A DNA stretch of 64,000 bases, taken from contig SNVD02014776.1 of the NCBI GenBank assembly GCA_013180625.2, positions 682,001 to 746,000 of the forward strand, in the 5' to 3' direction. Below, piece by piece: positions 10,929 to 22,685 of the stretch. Below the pieces are notes generated by a model. That model saw only the letters and a program-made list of their open reading frames with translations. It made no database searches and was not told where the DNA came from. The DNA comes from Boswellia sacra. Lineage: Eukaryota; Streptophyta; Magnoliopsida; Sapindales; Burseraceae. Positions within the stretch are counted from its first letter, which is position 1; each line of letters begins with the position of its first letter. The translations under genes were made by a program, and so were the position numbers.

Positions 10929-13398
10929 TGTAAAGCCCATTAAATTTTTTTAAGTAAGCCCAGCCCATTGTTATTTTAGCCCAGCCCATATATTCATTTA
11001 TATGCCATGTATTTCTATTAGGATTAATTAAGACATAATTAGAAGAAAAAAAAATTCAAGAGAAGGCAGAGGGGGAGACGGGAGAGAAGGAAGTGAAAGG
11101 GCAAGAGGACAATTTTGATTTTCAAGAGGAATTTGTAGAGTTTTGAGGTAATTTCTTCAACTTTTACTATAATTAAATGGAATATTATGATATTAGAGAG
11201 AAATTAGATATATTTGAGAATTTTTTTAGAGAGAGAAGGAAGAACAATGATGAAATTGAAAGTTTTATTCAAAGTATTTCACATTCTTATTGATTTTATG
11301 GAGTTGGTTTGAAGGAATTGGAGTTTTGATGATAATTATGGAAAATTAGGGTTCTATGAACAGTATAGATTTCGAAAATTATAGCAATCTGATGGCTTGT
11401 AATCTGATTCTGAAATTTATATATGTTAAAATAGACATCCTAAGGAATTGTTTAAAGTTGAATTCACTGAAAAATGTTGAGTATACAATTTTATATGAAT
11501 TTTCGAAGTTTACTGTTCACTACTGGAAATTTAAATTTTCTGCAGAAAATCTGTTTTGGGTAAGTTATTTGAGGTACCTAGAGATCATCAAAAATTATAA
11601 AATTTGGGATATGATTTTGTTTATATGTCTAGTTTAAAATTGGAGATTTTTGTGATTTTATGAATTTGGTACAAATTATCATGTATTTTGGAATAGGGAG
11701 AGGTCAGTTCTAGAAATGAGTTTACAGAATTTGTGTATCTGAAAAAAATGAAGGATTTAAGGGATCTAATGACCACAGAATGCTATGCAATTTGATATGA
11801 TATTAGGTATGTATGTGTAGAAGACCTTTATAAAATATTAGACCATTTGAATGAGTGAATTAATTATTAAAAATCGGAGAACCAGAATTGCTCTGTTTAC
11901 GAAGTGTGGAAATGGAGTTAATTAGGAGAATTAGTATGTTATTGGTGAGACTGGGGTTTTGTGCTATTAAAGAATTTTATTTGGCTTTTCCCTTAGGTCA
12001 GACTGCGGTTCCTAATACATACCGGGATTCGATCGCAGAAGGGGTTGCCACACAAGTTGATCCACGAAATTGTGAGTGGGAAAAATACTATTTTTACCAA
12101 CAATTGAACTATAAATTATAAATTTCTATTTATTTATAATTGTTAGCAAAACTTTATTATGTTAGTAAATAGATATTCCTTTATTCTAGTATGAAGCATA
12201 TTTTATAGTTTATCAAATTTTGTCTATGCAGTATCGGAAATGATTGTTTAATGTTTTAGAGATTTAAAAGTAAAGAATTGAATTTTTATGTTTTACTAAG
12301 ATAGTACCCAATTCATTCAGATAGTAAAATTATAGAGGTCTTTGGGACCCATTCAGACACACATAGAGGCTTTGGGTCGTGTGATCTAGATGTTTAGCCC
12401 TTTGGGGGCAGCTCTGCGCATGCGTAGGATCAGTATAGTGATATCTTGGCCTGAGCGATCCTAACCCCGCCAGGTCATGATTAGTCAGATTAGTTTGGGT
12501 ACTTGATTAGTGAAACTGTAATGACTTAGAAATTTAAATTAAGAAATGAGTTTTATGAGATTTAGAAACTTAATATATTTATCATGTTGAATGTTGAATG
12601 CAAGTAGAAATGCTTTAGAAGATTTTTTTTTTATATTCAAATTTAGATTTTGTGAAAGGCATAGAAATTATTGAAAGAATTGCTTCCTCGTTTTTGTATC
12701 TTTTCTAAGTAGTTTTCTTATTAATGTTAGTAAAGCATAATTTTTAATTAATTTATTATTATGATATAGTATTTTATTTTATGCAAATTTTTATCTATTT
12801 TAATGACTCTATCCCACTCACTGAGGTTATACTCACCCTATTTTCTTTTCTTTAAAAACCCCTTTTTCCCCAGGAGATTACAGTGTTCAGTCGGAACGCC
12901 AGTAGCTGCTTGAGGTTGGCCATTTGATGATATTTTGAGAGCTTTTTTTTAATATCTTATTGTATTATCGTAGATGGTTTTCTTGCATATGTAAATATTT
13001 GATATCGTATATGTATCAAAGATTTGTTTTAGTTTCTTTTAGACATTTTTGTTTATTCAATCATGTTTGAGTTTTTAAACTTATATTAAAATTTTAGTTG
13101 TAAACTTTTTGAATCGAAATTAATCATATTTGAGGCCGGAGGCCATATTTTCTTCTAAAGACTGTTTTGGAGATACAATTATTTTAACTGATGAACTTAA
13201 GGTCCCGAAAAGGAAGTTAGTGATTATATAAATAATTTTGGAAGTGTTGAATTTTGTGTACTTGGCAGGGAGATTAGTCTAAAATACAGGGGAAACTCTG
13301 TCAAATTTTTCGTAAATTAGCATATTTTAAAAAGTTAAATTTTCTTAGTACAGTTTTAGGTACGATTCGCCCGTGTTAGCTAGAGGCGGGTCGTGTCA
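10929..13398 (+). mobile_element. Ty3/gypsy 3' LTR, about 2.47 kb
   Basis: The sequence starts TGTAAAGCCCATTAAA directly after a purine-rich AGGGGGGTAG tract and the pol end. It closes with GGCGGGTCGTGTCA, so it has TG...CA termini. Near its 3' end are phrases typical of plant gypsy LTRs (CCCCAGGAGATTACAG, GGCAGGGAGATTAG). No ORF of note lies inside. The matching 5' LTR and the body are absent, so this is a truncated copy. Confidence 0.75.
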
Positions 13399-14586
13399 GG
13401 ATACATATACATAATATTTAAAAGTTTATAATTAAATACGCACATACACGAAAGACATTTTGGATCCGTACACCGAGTTGCTTGTATCGACAACGAAAAC
13501 CTGAGATGCCTCCACAAGTCAAATTAATCGCATCTCATGGTTTGAGAAGAATAATTAATTAACCCCCAGTTGGTTTAATTAGTCAACTGTTGCAACCAAA
13601 AAGTAGCCTAATTTTGTTCTTGTTTGAGATTCGATTGGAGTTTATATTCATTAAGAAAAGATTAATTAAGAATAATTATTCAATTCTGAATTCTCTTTTA
13701 ACATCTCAAAAAAATTTGTAAAGAAATAAAGTTCGCTTCTACGCGCATCGACCTCCAAAGACATATTGTATTGGATTGAGGCGGCTTGATGTGTGCGATG
13801 CGGATGTTATTCGTAGATAAAAGGAATAATAACAAGTCCTAATCAAGAGTGCCACCTCAAGGTTCTCAATTTCACTTTCTAACTTCTATTTTAGATTATT
13901 TTGGAAGGTGCTATATCGTTTATGAATGGGTTAGGAATAACGTCTCCATTCATCTCAGTTAAGTGCTTTTCTGAGGAATATTTTAAGTGATTCTTTAATC
14001 TCGAGATATCTCCTTAAACTATTTTAGTTGGACGCACTACAAATTGATATTCTCTCACGTAAATAATATCTCTCGGATAGGAGTGTATATTTTTATTAGA
14101 AAAATGTATACCTTACATTTTGTTGCTATTTGGGGTGTTCTAGCCGGAGCCTGCTTTTTGAGAATGTTTTTGAAACTGATAAAAACGTTTTTTAGATATA
14201 TTCAAAGGTATTTTTTTCGTACGTTTTTTAGAATTTAATTAACAAATTAAATAGTATTCATGGGTCGTTTATTTATTTATATTATTTATACAATCAGTTC
14301 AAGTATGTCCATACTCATCGTTTGTGCATGAAGGAATTTTGGACAAAATGCCCAACTTGCAAACATATATATCCTTGAAATAACGATTAGTGACTGTCTG
14401 TTAACCAATTTGGAAACAAAAAGTTCTTGGATTCTTCCTTTGTATCACGTTTACATAGAAGATTGCAAATGAAGGAATTGCTAGCTAGCGAGTGGGCAAC
14501 AAAGTATATCAAGAATCCAATAATTTGAAAGTAGATTAACCCTTAATTCGTGCCAAACCATTGGAAAGTACCAGGTTCCGATTCCT
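13399..14586. other. Intergenic stretch, no gene seen
   Basis: Nothing codes convincingly. A lone CACTACAA at 14034-14041 matches a CACTA end by sequence but has no partner or subterminal repeats nearby. Confidence 0.5.
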
Positions 14587-14774
14587 TATCAGTGATTTAT
14601 CACTAGATCTGGATTCTGTTGCCGGAGAGCAATAGTATCATTTGAAAACACAATGTTGCTTTCATATGAAGCAGCTGATTCTTCAAGCGAATTTGCTCTA
14701 CAGTGATCACCTTGTGTTGAAATTGTGAAAGCTTCTCCGTAAACCCTCTTGTGGACTGTTTTGAGATTCTTCAT
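14587..14774 (-). other. Coding-like fragment of unknown identity
   Basis: An open frame from ATG at 14774 gives about 61 residues with balanced composition (MKNLKTVHKRVYGEAFTIST at the start, ALRQQNPDLVINH at the end). It is preceded in frame by KRASKL and then a stop. Composition is unlike the AT-driven chance frames nearby, so it may be the last exon or a relic of a gene. I do not recognise the family. Confidence 0.25.
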
Positions 14775-15066
14775 CAACTTGCTAGCCCTTTTGATTTAAT
14801 AAAATCAGGAAAGATTCTTTGCTTATGGTAACATGAAAAATACCAAAAAGATACTCAAGAAGATGTATGTGGTTGGCATGTTTCCAACAATAATTTTGGG
14901 ATATTATTATCAATGTAGTGTGAATTTGAAAAAGAAATAAAAACGTTTTTAATTAATATTTTATTTGTACTTATTCATTTTGGCTGAATGCTGGAATTAG
15001 ACCTAACGCAAACTATCACGGAGGAACGGGTTGGCGTTGCATTGAAATGCAATAAATATCTAAAAC

Positions 15067-15517
15067 TGTATTTGGGACCACTTGTATCTTGTATAGGATT
15101 GTGTTAAAAGCAGAAAAGACCGCATCTAGGTTGTATTAAGAATAAAGTTTTAACTTAAACAATTAGATATTAAATAATCTATTAAAATAATTTACAATAT
15201 TCAATTAAATATTAATAAATAATTTATAATATTTAATTAAATAGTCTTCACATCTATTTTACAGTAATTTAGAACATTTTGAATGTTAATTAAATTAAAT
15301 AATTTATTTTATATAATTAATTTTTAAGTAATTTTAATCAATTTTATAATAAAATTTAAATTTATAATTATATGAAATTTTATACCGTTCACCATCACAC
15401 CAAACACAGTATTATACTATATATTATCTAATATTATTCCATCCAAATATATCGACCAATATTAGTAATCCCAATATACTAATACAATCCTATACGATAT
15501 ATTGGACCAAACATACC
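15067..15517. mobile_element. AT-rich MITE-like inverted-repeat element
   Basis: Both ends carry TATAGGATTGT(G/A)TTA and a TTTGG plus CCA motif in inverted orientation within the outer 50 bp. The 350-bp core is almost pure A/T. No clear target-site duplication is visible. Confidence 0.5.
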
Positions 15518-17132
15518 AATATATATTTAGAAGTATGTTGTAAATAGTTTTATGTAAACTTACTTTTTCAAAAGAAGAAAAAAAAAATCTTCACTGTAAC
15601 TCTTTGATTACTTCAAAAAATTCAATATTGTCAATGTCCCCAAACCAATGATCTAAAATATGTGTTTCCAGCTGCTTTGTTGTTCAAACCGCGTTAAATT
15701 CCCGAATTAATATGATTAATTAAGAATAAATCAAGTAAGTCAAACCATTTAATTGTTTTATATTACTTTGTTTTAATTGAATCTACTAATAAATTAGCTG
15801 TATGCAAATATGTTTAACCCAAGGAGAGAGTTGGCAAGCTATGACCCCTTTTATTTTAAGTACTCTTTATTTATTTATGTTCCTGTAGAGCAAACCCATG
15901 GAACTAAGAATCATATCTTGGATTATATGCAACAAATTAAAGTGCAAGAAAATTAAGCAAGGTATCAATATCACGCATAAGCAATATATAAATTGTGTCA
16001 TTATTATGACCTCAAAAATGTGACTTAAAAAGATTATTCTCTCAACTGTATTGGGATCCCTTCTCCAGCTTGTGACGAGTAAAGCAAAGAAATCTAATGC
16101 GGAAACTTTTAGGCAGAGCAAAGTAGCCAAGTTTATCCGAATAATATTGCTTAGGTTTAGTTTGATGGCCTAGAAAATGGTCGAAACATGCACGTTCCTA
16201 ATTGAAGTTGTGATTCTTCAAAGAATAATACTATGTGGCTTTCTCAGTTCTTATTTGACTCTCGAGGAATGCTCTAGATGTGAGTTATTTACAGACCTCA
16301 TTTAGGAAATCGTCAAGTTGAATGTATCTAAAGGAAAATTTACAGGTTTTCCATGAAACGACAAGCATATATGCGTTAATTATTTTCTACTTTATTTATG
16401 GATTTTATGTTGTATTTTTCTTCCGAGTAATTATATGGCATATGAACCGCCTATGTTTAAAAACTCCCTCGTTGTCGTTGATGAAGTTACAGTGATTGTT
16501 GGCTAGGGCCACAGAGGTCCAAGTAATTGCTCCGAAGAAGAGCGGCACAATACAGCCCAAGCTCGATCACATGGAGGCCAGGGCCATGGAGTAGATATTC
16601 AGCTCGAAAATAAGCCCAACCAAATGTAGTTGACATGACCTAAATCAATTAACATGTTAATTATTTGAGATGAAAAAAAATTAAAAAAAAACTTAAAAAG
16701 AGTAGCTAGCGTTTATTAATCTCTCTTTTAAATCATAAATCATCTAAACCTAATTTGAGTATAACACAATTTGGGAATTATTATTGATCAGAGAGGAAGC
16801 CTATACATAAAAAGCCGTTTATACAGTAAATATATATCTGTTCCACTGTATATCAATAATTAACGGGAAATAATTTTCATTGAGCCAAGCAACCTGTCTG
16901 TATCTGTTACACGGCTTAATGAAAACGTGCCTTTATCCTGGAAAGAGACGTTACCGTGTCTTGGCTAGACAAATAATAATTGTAGCCATTAATTTATTTC
17001 TCTCTTATCATTTTCATTGACACAAGATGACAAAATTTACCTTCTTAGCAGCTGCAGGCATATTGTTTTAGAGTAAAATATGTGAAGTCTCCGACCACAC
17101 GCATAGAAATTTCCATCAATCTAAGTGGGCTC
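15518..17132. other. Intergenic stretch upstream of the peptidase gene
   Basis: The stretch is AT-rich. A GC-richer patch at 16490-16620 has no open frame I can assign on either strand. The last few hundred bases are the presumed promoter of the gene starting at 17281. Confidence 0.5.
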
Positions 17133-17140
17133 TATATATA
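17133..17140 (+). promoter_or_regulatory. Probable TATA box of the gamma-glutamyl peptidase gene
   Basis: TATATATA lies 141 bp before the start codon, in a suitable place for a plant core promoter with a leader of about 110 nt. Confidence 0.5.
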
Positions 17141-17280
17141 GCAATGCTTCTTCATCTTTTCCATATCCGAAGAAACCAGCTGTTTCTTATTCTCATAATT
17201 GTCTAATTAAATCTCTCCCAAACACACAGAAGAAGCTGTTGACTTTGAATAAAACTTTGATTTCTTGGTAGATAATCAAG

Positions 17281-18227
17281 ATGACTGTTTTGGGATTGGG
17301 AGGGAAAAGATATGCTCTTCTGCTGGCAGCAAGAGACTCCGAGTATGTGAAGAAAGTTTATGGTGGATACTTCAATGTGTTTGTTGCAGCTTTTGGGGAA
17401 GAAGCAGAAAGGTGGGATTTGTTTAGAGTTGTGGACGGAGAGTTCCCTGACATGAATGAGCTGCAGAATTATGATGGATTTGTAGTGAGTGGCAGCCCTT
17501 ATGATGCCTATGGCAATGACTACTGGATTCTCAAGCTTTGCTTCTTGTTGCAAACTTTGGATGCCATGGAGAAAAAAGTTCTCGGCATTTGCTTTGGTCA
17601 CCAGGTAAACCATAATAATTACACATTTTGCTAACTTGTTTCCTGAAGTGATAATAATTCTGAAACCTTTGTCTAATTATTCAATTGTAAGATGTGTTGA
17701 CAGGTTCTGAGCAGAGCACTGGGTGGAAAAGTCGGAAAGGCCTATAGAGGATGGGACATTGGGTTAAGAAGAGTGAGAATAGTGAAGGATTTGACAGCAT
17801 GTAGCTTCCTGGAAGACTTGGGAGAGATCCCACCATCTCTTTCAATCATTGAGTGCCACCAAGATGAGGTTTGGGAAGTGCCTCCAGGTGCCGAAGTTAT
17901 TGCGTTTTCTGATAAAACAGGCGTGGAGATGTTCACCATTGGAGACCACATTCTTGGCATTCAAGGCCATCCTGAGTACACCAAAGACATTCTCTATAAC
18001 CTCATTGATCGCCTTCTAAATGATGATTGCATACACGTAATTAATTAGACAAGCCTACTTAATTTCTACATTCTTGATTTCTTCATTGAACTCACTTTGT
18101 TGTTTTGATATTTTAATGATTACAGAGAGATTTTGCTGATCATGCCAAGCTTGGATTGGAGATATCTGAACCAGATAGAAAGTGCTGGGAAAGCATTTGC
18201 AGAAATTTTCTCAAGGGAAGATTATAG
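17281..18227 (+). CDS. GGP: Gamma-glutamyl peptidase (class I glutamine amidotransferase fold), three exons
   Basis: Plant GGPs remove gamma-glutamate from glutathione conjugates in the cytosol, as in glucosinolate and camalexin synthesis. The exons are 17281-17604, 17704-18036 and 18126-18227. All junctions are GT-AG in phase 0 and give 252 aa, the usual GGP size. The nucleophile Cys104 lies in GICFGHQ, with His197 and Glu199 in GHPEY, completing the amidotransferase triad. [10 protein letters not shown] and IECHQDEVW are family-typical. The start ATG follows AATCAAG and begins [20 protein letters not shown], matching the family N-terminus. There are no breaks. The class is secure; the exact substrate is not, since this fold also occurs in related plant amidotransferase-like proteins. 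Confidence 0.92.
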
Positions 18228-19038
18228 AGATTGGCCTTAAATCTTTTATGAGCCAAATGGAAATATTGTACTTACTGTTAATTCTGTTCAAATGCACTCA
18301 TTGATTAATTGTAACTTCTAAGTTTCTAAATGTTAATTAACCCAACACCGTTTGCATCTCAACATGCAAAGATACAGCAAATGTCACTTATCTTTGCGTT
18401 TATGATAGAATAAAATACTAAATTTAGTCACCGACATAATTTCTAGTAAAAGTTATGGGAAGTCAATTATATATTCTGAAGGAGAAATTGGGATTTTGGA
18501 AAGAAGATGAAAAAGGGTAATCAGATTCTCTTCAAGTGAATTAGTGAGGAAAAAGAAAGAGATTATATCTCATAGAACTCAATTTTAGCACTTAATTAAT
18601 CTATCAACAGTCTAATTAACCACAAGAATAAATGTAAACTACTTAGTATTTAAATCAAATTTACATACTCGATATAGATTCATGATAATCCAGCCTTATA
18701 TTAGACTAGATTTTGATCTACTCCAACTCCGAATTTTTATTGATATTTAAACTTTATGGAAACAAGGAAAAAATAATTATGATAAATAAGTTACTATATA
18801 TATTTGTTCGAGCAATGCTAAATATTTAAATATAACAGAATCCATCTTATTTGAATTTCTTTTAAGGGTTGGATTGGACCTCTTTATTTTTATGAATCGT
18901 GAAAGATTTGGTAATTAAATTTTGTTTTGCTTCGAAGGAAATTAAACCAAGAGATACAAGTTAGGTTGAATTAAAGCAATGATTGTTTATTGGAAAAAAA
19001 AAAAAAACTCATTGATTGTATTCACAGGTAATTCCATA
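18228..19038. other. 3' flank of the peptidase gene, AT-rich
   Basis: This holds the presumed 3' UTR and then AT-rich spacer. An AATAAA-type signal near 18409 is possible but distant. No other gene is visible. Confidence 0.5.
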
Positions 19039-19048
19039 TATTTTTATA

Positions 19049-20501
19049 GGATATTAACAATTTACCCCCTAAGATTAATCAAAAATATAAATTACCCCTA
19101 TAATATTTGAAATTACAAATTGCTCTCTGATTTTTTAATTCTAACGTTAAATTAAACGGAAAAGAAGGAGAGAGAAAAAATACTTCACAATTTTACCAAA
19201 ATAACCTCATGTTCGGTCATTTGATATTAACAGTTTACCCCCTAAGATTAAGCAAAAAGGCAAATTCCCCCTACACATTTTAAAATTATAAATTATCCCC
19301 TTATTTTTGAATTTTAACATTAAATTAAGTGAAAAAAGGTGAGAGAGAGGATAATATATACTATTCGACCAAAATGCTCTCATATAAATACAAATATCTT
19401 CACTCACTTTTCTAAAATCACCTAAACACCCTTACCTTTTCTTTTTTCTTTCTCTGTCTCCCTTCTACCAGCAATCTCCACCACCTCTCCCTAGTGCTTC
19501 ACCAGATCTTTCCCCCATACCGACATCGTCTAGGGGTGGCAATTTGAATCATGACACCCGAACATGACACGAATACGACACGAACACGACACACAATCAA
19601 TAAATGGGTCGAATTCATGTCGAAGGTGTTCAACGCGCCAACCAGTTTAATGACACGAATAGTTAAATATATCTTGTCAATCATTAACATGCAAGTTCAT
19701 TTAATGATATAATTTTTATCTTCGTACAACATATATATTATAAAATTAAAAATTTTATATTATAAACTAAAGTAATTTACATAATAATAAATTGTAATGA
19801 TTTTAATAATTTTTTTATACTAACAATTATTTATATTCTAAAAATAATTTTAATTGATATAAATATATAGAATATGATATACTATGCATAATTAGATTAA
19901 ACAATTAAGTAAATTATGTTAATTAAATATGACACGATTACAACACGTGCGTGACGCATTTAATAACTGTATCGAATCCGCTTTTCATGTCTTGTCACGA
20001 ACAATTAAATGGGTCGACATATATGACACGAATTGTCAACCCCATGATCGTCGCTTCCTTGTTTTCATTTATGAAATTGCTTACGTCACCAATTCCTCCT
20101 CTTTCTTCTCTACTAGAACTCGCCACCGCCCAATTTGGGTTTGTTAATTAAAGCTGGGATTAAAGGGTAGGTTCAATTTAGTTCAAATTTACTTTTTATT
20201 ATTTATTCAATAAAGTTTTAAATATTTTTAATTATTATTGTTTTTAATTATTATTATTGTTTTCATCATAATTTTTTAATTATTTTTATCATTGGGAGGG
20301 AAAATTTTATATTTTCATTTAACCTCGGGGGGTAAATTGTTAAATATCCCTTAATTTTATCGTACATTTTATTTTCAATAATAACCCTACTCCGTTTAAT
20401 TTAACGTCAGAATTCAAAAATTATGGGGTAATTGGTGATTTCAAATATTACAAGAGGTAATGCTTTGCGATTGACCTTGGAGGGTAAATTGTTAATATCC
20501 T
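19049..20501. mobile_element. MULE-like non-autonomous element with long TIRs and 10-bp target duplication
   Basis: The left arm starts GGATATTAACAATTTACC and the right arm is its inverse, with similarity over about 110 bp including TTAAATTAAACGG. TATTTTTATA stands on both sides (19039-19048 and 20502-20511), a 9-10 bp duplication of the length made by MULEs. A second left unit begins near 19227 (GATATTAACAGTTTACCCCC), so the terminal repeat is doubled as in the element at 4947. No transposase is encoded. A hAT-like element is nested at 19531-20044. Confidence 0.8.
19531..20044. mobile_element. Nested hAT-like element
   Basis: The left end TAGGGGTGGCAATTTG and right end CGAATTGTCAACCCCA are inverted relatives of plant hAT ends. 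Just inside both, copies of ATGACACGAA and AATGGGTCGA recur in subterminal positions. Flanks ACATCGTC (19523-19530) and TGATCGTC (20045-20052) agree at six of eight bases, a decayed 8-bp duplication. The core is AT-rich with no transposase. Confidence 0.75.
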
Positions 20502-20511
20502 TATTTTTATA

Positions 20512-21578
20512 CCAAAAAAAATCTAATTGAAAAGCTAAAACAAGAAAGAGGAAAATGCCAACTCTTATCAACTAAACACATTATCTAGATGAACGTAATG
20601 GACTCAAATTCTTAATAATTTAGATTAATTTACTTTTATATAAAAAACAAGTAGGTAAATGCCTAATATTACTCCTTCCTAAAAGTAACTATCGGTGTTT
20701 GTCTGTATGAAATCGACAATTTTATCAAATATAATCCGATCCAATTATAAATTGGATTGTCAAATTTTTTATCTATTCCAATCTAAACTTTAATTTATAT
20801 CCAATCTGGTACATAAAATATGAAATCCTAACCAATCCAATTCAATATAAAATATATTAAAAATTCAATTTAATCCAATCTAAACCAATAATATGCCATA
20901 ATTCATACCTGTTAGAATAAGCAATAAATATCATCCAAAATTTGAAAAATAAGAAAATAGATTTGAAAAATATGTTAAGAGATATTAATTAGATGGTAAA
21001 TATCTGTTATAAATATCTTAGCTAAATATGTAAAATACGTACTTTTTTTTAAATGTTAGATTGGATCTGTTTTATTAAGTTTTCCATAAGGAAATCTGAC
21101 AAACAACCCATTTTCTTCTTTGTTTTTTTTGACAGTTTCATCCTTAATAAAATAAAAGAATCCCAATATATAACAATACATTAAATTCAAAACATTTATA
21201 TGTATTCTATTCTAAAGTCAATTATCTTGGAAGAATATAACAATGGATAAGTAAGATTCAACTAAATTTTTTTCTCAAAAAAAAAAAAAAGAAAATCTAG
21301 ATTCATGGGTGTTTCTCAGATAGACTTCCAAGGAAGATACCAAGAGCAAGAACAACTAAAAGTTACGGCTATTAATACTTACAATAGCAACAAACCCATG
21401 AATATAAAGAATAAAAAATAAAAAAAAACTTGAAATCTTATGCATGTTATTTTCAAATTGAGTTAAGAAGTGGGGGTTGAATATAACTACTTTTAAATTA
21501 TTTCTTATTATTTTCTCATGTTTGTTTTTACAATTGTGACTGGAAAAATTCACAAACTACCATCAATTTTTAAGAAAT
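20512..21578. other. AT-rich intergenic stretch, no gene seen
   Basis: Imperfect repeats of ATCCAAT and its inverse occur around 20720-20890. They may be a decayed repeat element whose borders I cannot define. Confidence 0.5.
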
Positions 21579-22685
21579 TATCAGGTATATGGCAAGTTTT
21601 AACACTCTGAATCAACGGGTACCCAAACGTTATTAAAAAATCATCAAATAAACCCCAAACCCCTATCACGGCGTTAGTTTTCTAAAACAATCCAAGGGTA
21701 TTTATGTCATATACTTTATTTAATTCATTATTTATTAAAATCAAAATCTGAAATCACATGTTGTTCTTTATCTCTTCTCCCTCGTCTTTTACTCTTTTGT
21801 CTCCTCTGGCTTTCTTCTTTGCATTCCTTCTCTAGTTTTTTGTTTCCGTTTGCAACTTTATTCGTGATTGGATCCATCTTTTCATCTGATCAATCTCATA
21901 TCACTTGTCTTTGTAGAAGGGATACGACCTGATGATCTTGTATAACCCACGAGAATATTAAACCAAGCAGCCACTATCCTTTTCATCCATCGTTGTTTGT
22001 TAATTGTGTTTTTATGTTGGATTCATCCCGAAATCAACCAGCAAATTTGGTTTGGCCTCTTATGTGATCGATTGTGCTACCTCCAATCCATACAGCAAGG
22101 TTGGAGGAAGAAAATGAGAAGAAGCTATTGGATAAATCATTTTTCTTCCTCTTATCACTTTTGGCTGTTTTTCAGTTCACAGGGAATCACCGTTTGCTCC
22201 AAAAAATTAGAAGTTTACTAGATTGTTGATTAATTTTGAAGATTGAAATTATTGGATTTATCCATAGTTGGAGGGAAATTAAAAAAGGATTATGAAATTT
22301 TTATTTTTTTATAACTTTTTTAATTTATACTCTGCAATTCTTCCTTTCAACTTAGACTATATGGTGACGTCAGGTTTATTGTTTGGGTGGTATTAAATAT
22401 TCTTAACAGTATTGAGTATGAACTTCTAGATCAATATAAAGTGATGCTGGAGATTGAGTTTAATTTAGAATTTTCTTTTATTATGAAGGTCATTTTCATG
22501 TATGATTGGAGTGCTCAGTTCACGTTGGAATCTAATTCAAAATTGGGGGGTAAAAACGTAATCGTGAACTGACGATCTTTACAAACTAACAGATTCTGTT
22601 CAATTGGGACGTATATGATGAATTTTCAATAGCAGTCGCGTGACCGCTGAATCGCTGATTCAAAATGTAAAAGTTGGCATAGAAC
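21579..22685. mobile_element. Degenerate inverted-repeat DNA element (candidate)
   Basis: The left side (TATGGCAAGTTTTAACACTC, then TGAATCA) resembles the reverse complement of the right side (TATGCCAACTTTTACATTTT, then TGAATCA) over about 70 bp with gaps. The interior has only chance frames. The borders are approximate and no target duplication was found. Confidence 0.45.

Noticed and set aside
14034..14041. CACTACAA as a second CACTA transposon end
   Set aside because: A lone 8-mer with no subterminal repeats and 34 kb from the clear CACTA-like block.
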